From Clostridia bacterium (GTDB lineage Bacteria > Bacillota > Clostridia > Christensenellales > Borkfalkiaceae), in NCBI GenBank assembly GCA_900770945.1, contig CAAGME010000036.1:1-15459 (forward strand): a stretch of DNA of 15,459 bases, read 5' to 3'. How positions within the stretch are numbered: the first letter of the stretch is position 1; every line of letters starts with the position of its first letter. Below, in pieces: positions 14,842 to 15,459 of this stretch. The translations under genes and the position numbers were made by a program. The notes under the pieces were generated by a model, which saw nothing but the letters and a program-made list of their open reading frames with translations, searched no databases and was not told the origin of the DNA.

Positions 14842-15030
14842 ATGTCGAGAGTTTGCAGCGTTTGCGGAAAGGGTAAATTGTCGGGCAATTTGGTAAGCCA
14901 CAGTAACCGTAAGACACCACGCTCCTACAATGCGAACGTTCAGAAGGTTAAAATCGTGAAAAACGGCGTTGTTTCCTCTGAATACGTTTGCACCCGTTGC
15001 TTAAAGAGCAACAGCGTTGAAAGAGCATAA
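14842..15030 (+). CDS. rpmB: 50S ribosomal protein L28 (bL28), zinc-ribbon form
   Basis: This 62-residue ribosomal protein is of normal length for Bacillota L28. It begins MSRVCSVCGK and contains the typical GNLVSHSNRKTPRSYNANVQKV segment. Two cysteine pairs, C5/C8 and C50/C53 (YVCTRC), form a predicted zinc site, the C+ form of L28 that needs zinc. The strong ribosome site GGGAGGTG (14828-14835) supports ATG 14842. It has its own promoter and terminator, as is common for rpmB outside ribosomal operons. Confidence 0.97.
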   Translation: MSRVCSVCGKGKLSGNLVSHSNRKTPRSYNANVQKVKIVKNGVVSSEYVCTRCLKSNSVERA

Positions 15031-15038
15031 TTTTTTTC

Positions 15039-15072
15039 GGTCGTTAGATTGACTTTAACGACCTTTCTTTTT
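15039..15072 (+). terminator. Intrinsic terminator of rpmB
   Basis: GGTCGTTA (15039-15046) pairs with TAACGACC (15056-15063) around a 9-base loop and is followed by TTTCTTTTT. Confidence 0.88.
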
Positions 15073-15083
15073 ATCGCTTTACA

Positions 15084-15378
15084 TAGGGATTGCATTCCTT
15101 ATCTACTCAATACCTAAAAGGCGGCTTTTTCGTGCTTTTCTGTGACCGTTCGGGCGCAGTACGTCCGGTACAGCATCCCTCACGCTCACAAAAAATCATC
15201 AAAAAATACGCTCTTTTAGGTGCTTCGCATTTTTGCGGATAAGAAATCGCCGTTTACGGTTTGGGTTTTGCAAGGCAAACGACCGAAATTGTACCGGCGT
15301 ACATTGATGGGAGTTTAACGCAGCAAAAACCGATTTGTTGCCGCAAAAATATTAAGTAGATGAAGAATGCAATCCCTA
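15084..15378. mobile_element. MITE-like element with 29-bp terminal inverted repeats
   Basis: The left end 15084-15112 (TAGGGATTGCATTC...) and the right end 15350-15378 are inverted copies matching at 26 of 29 positions. Both ends carry TA at the outer edge, so the element may be 15086-15376 (291 bp) flanked by a duplicated TA, the target preference of IS630/Tc1-mariner elements. Internal inverted repeats are ACCTAAAAG (15112-15120) with CTTTTAGGT (15213-15221), and GTACGTCCGGTACA (15159-15172) with TGTACCGGCGTAC (15290-15302). No transposase or other coding region is visible, so it would be non-autonomous. It fills nearly all of the space between the rpmB terminator and the tRNA-Leu gene. 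Confidence 0.7.
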
Positions 15379-15380
15379 AC

Positions 15381-15404
15381 GTTCTTGATTTTTAAATCGG
15401 GAAC
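15381..15404 (+). other. Small imperfect hairpin upstream of tRNA-Leu
   Basis: GTTCTTGATTT and AAATCGGGAAC form a stem with two G-T wobbles and a minimal loop. It lies between the MITE-like element and the tRNA start. I cannot identify a convincing promoter for the tRNA in this 31-base gap. Confidence 0.35.
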
Positions 15405-15409
15405 TTAAA

Positions 15410-15459
15410 GCCGCTGTGGCGGAATGGCAGACGCAAGGGACTTAAAATCCCTCGGCTTC
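15410..15459 (+). tRNA. tRNA-Leu (anticodon TAA), 3' end cut by the window
   Basis: The sequence begins GCCGCTGTGGCGGAATGGCAGACGC, a typical class II leucine tRNA 5' half with its D arm. The anticodon stem AGGGA/TCCCT encloses the loop CTTAAAA, placing TAA at 15443-15445. The long variable arm is just starting (CGGCTTC) when the window ends. Confidence 0.93.

Overview
The window looks like a chromosomal housekeeping segment of an uncultured, low-to-moderate-GC Bacillota (Clostridia-type) bacterium. Supporting signs are strong AGGAG ribosome sites, textbook sigma-A promoters (several TTGACA-17-TATAAT), intrinsic terminators after most genes, a type III glutamine synthetase, a DUF3793 protein beside a short flavodoxin, a four-cysteine L28 protein, and tRNA-Cys with an encoded CCA. 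A gut Christensenellales-like origin is my guess only; the sequence does not settle the family.

Layout. 1-353: three degenerate copies of a hairpin-rich repeat. 456-530: tRNA-Cys. 601-1374: tcdA (tRNA ct6A dehydratase). 1570-2568: DUF3793 protein and flavodoxin, an operon with a perfect 16-bp palindrome in its leader. 2824-4248: NCS2 purine permease. 5234-4311 (minus): AEC-family transporter. These two converge on a perfect 18-bp-stem terminator. 5458-6990: guaA, followed by an array of mini-hairpin repeats. 9304-7217 (minus): type III glutamine synthetase, whose leader can fold into competing stems. 9697-12422: purB-purA operon. 12753-14621: MFS/GPH-type transporter with a long charged C-terminal tail. 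14842-15030: rpmB. 15084-15378: a MITE-like element with 29-bp terminal inverted repeats. 15410 to the end: start of tRNA-Leu(UAA).

Functional theme. The centre is purine and nitrogen metabolism. The NCS2 permease would import purine bases. GuaA makes GMP from XMP using glutamine. PurA and PurB make AMP from IMP. Glutamine synthetase supplies the glutamine that GuaA consumes. The genes have separate promoters, so this is a neighbourhood rather than one operon. No purine riboswitch is visible upstream of the permease or guaA.

No defence system, secondary-metabolite cluster, CRISPR array or transposase gene is present. The unusual content lies between the genes: two families of structured repeats (1-353 and 6996-7100), the MITE-like element, the glnN leader, and the palindrome before the DUF3793/flavodoxin operon.
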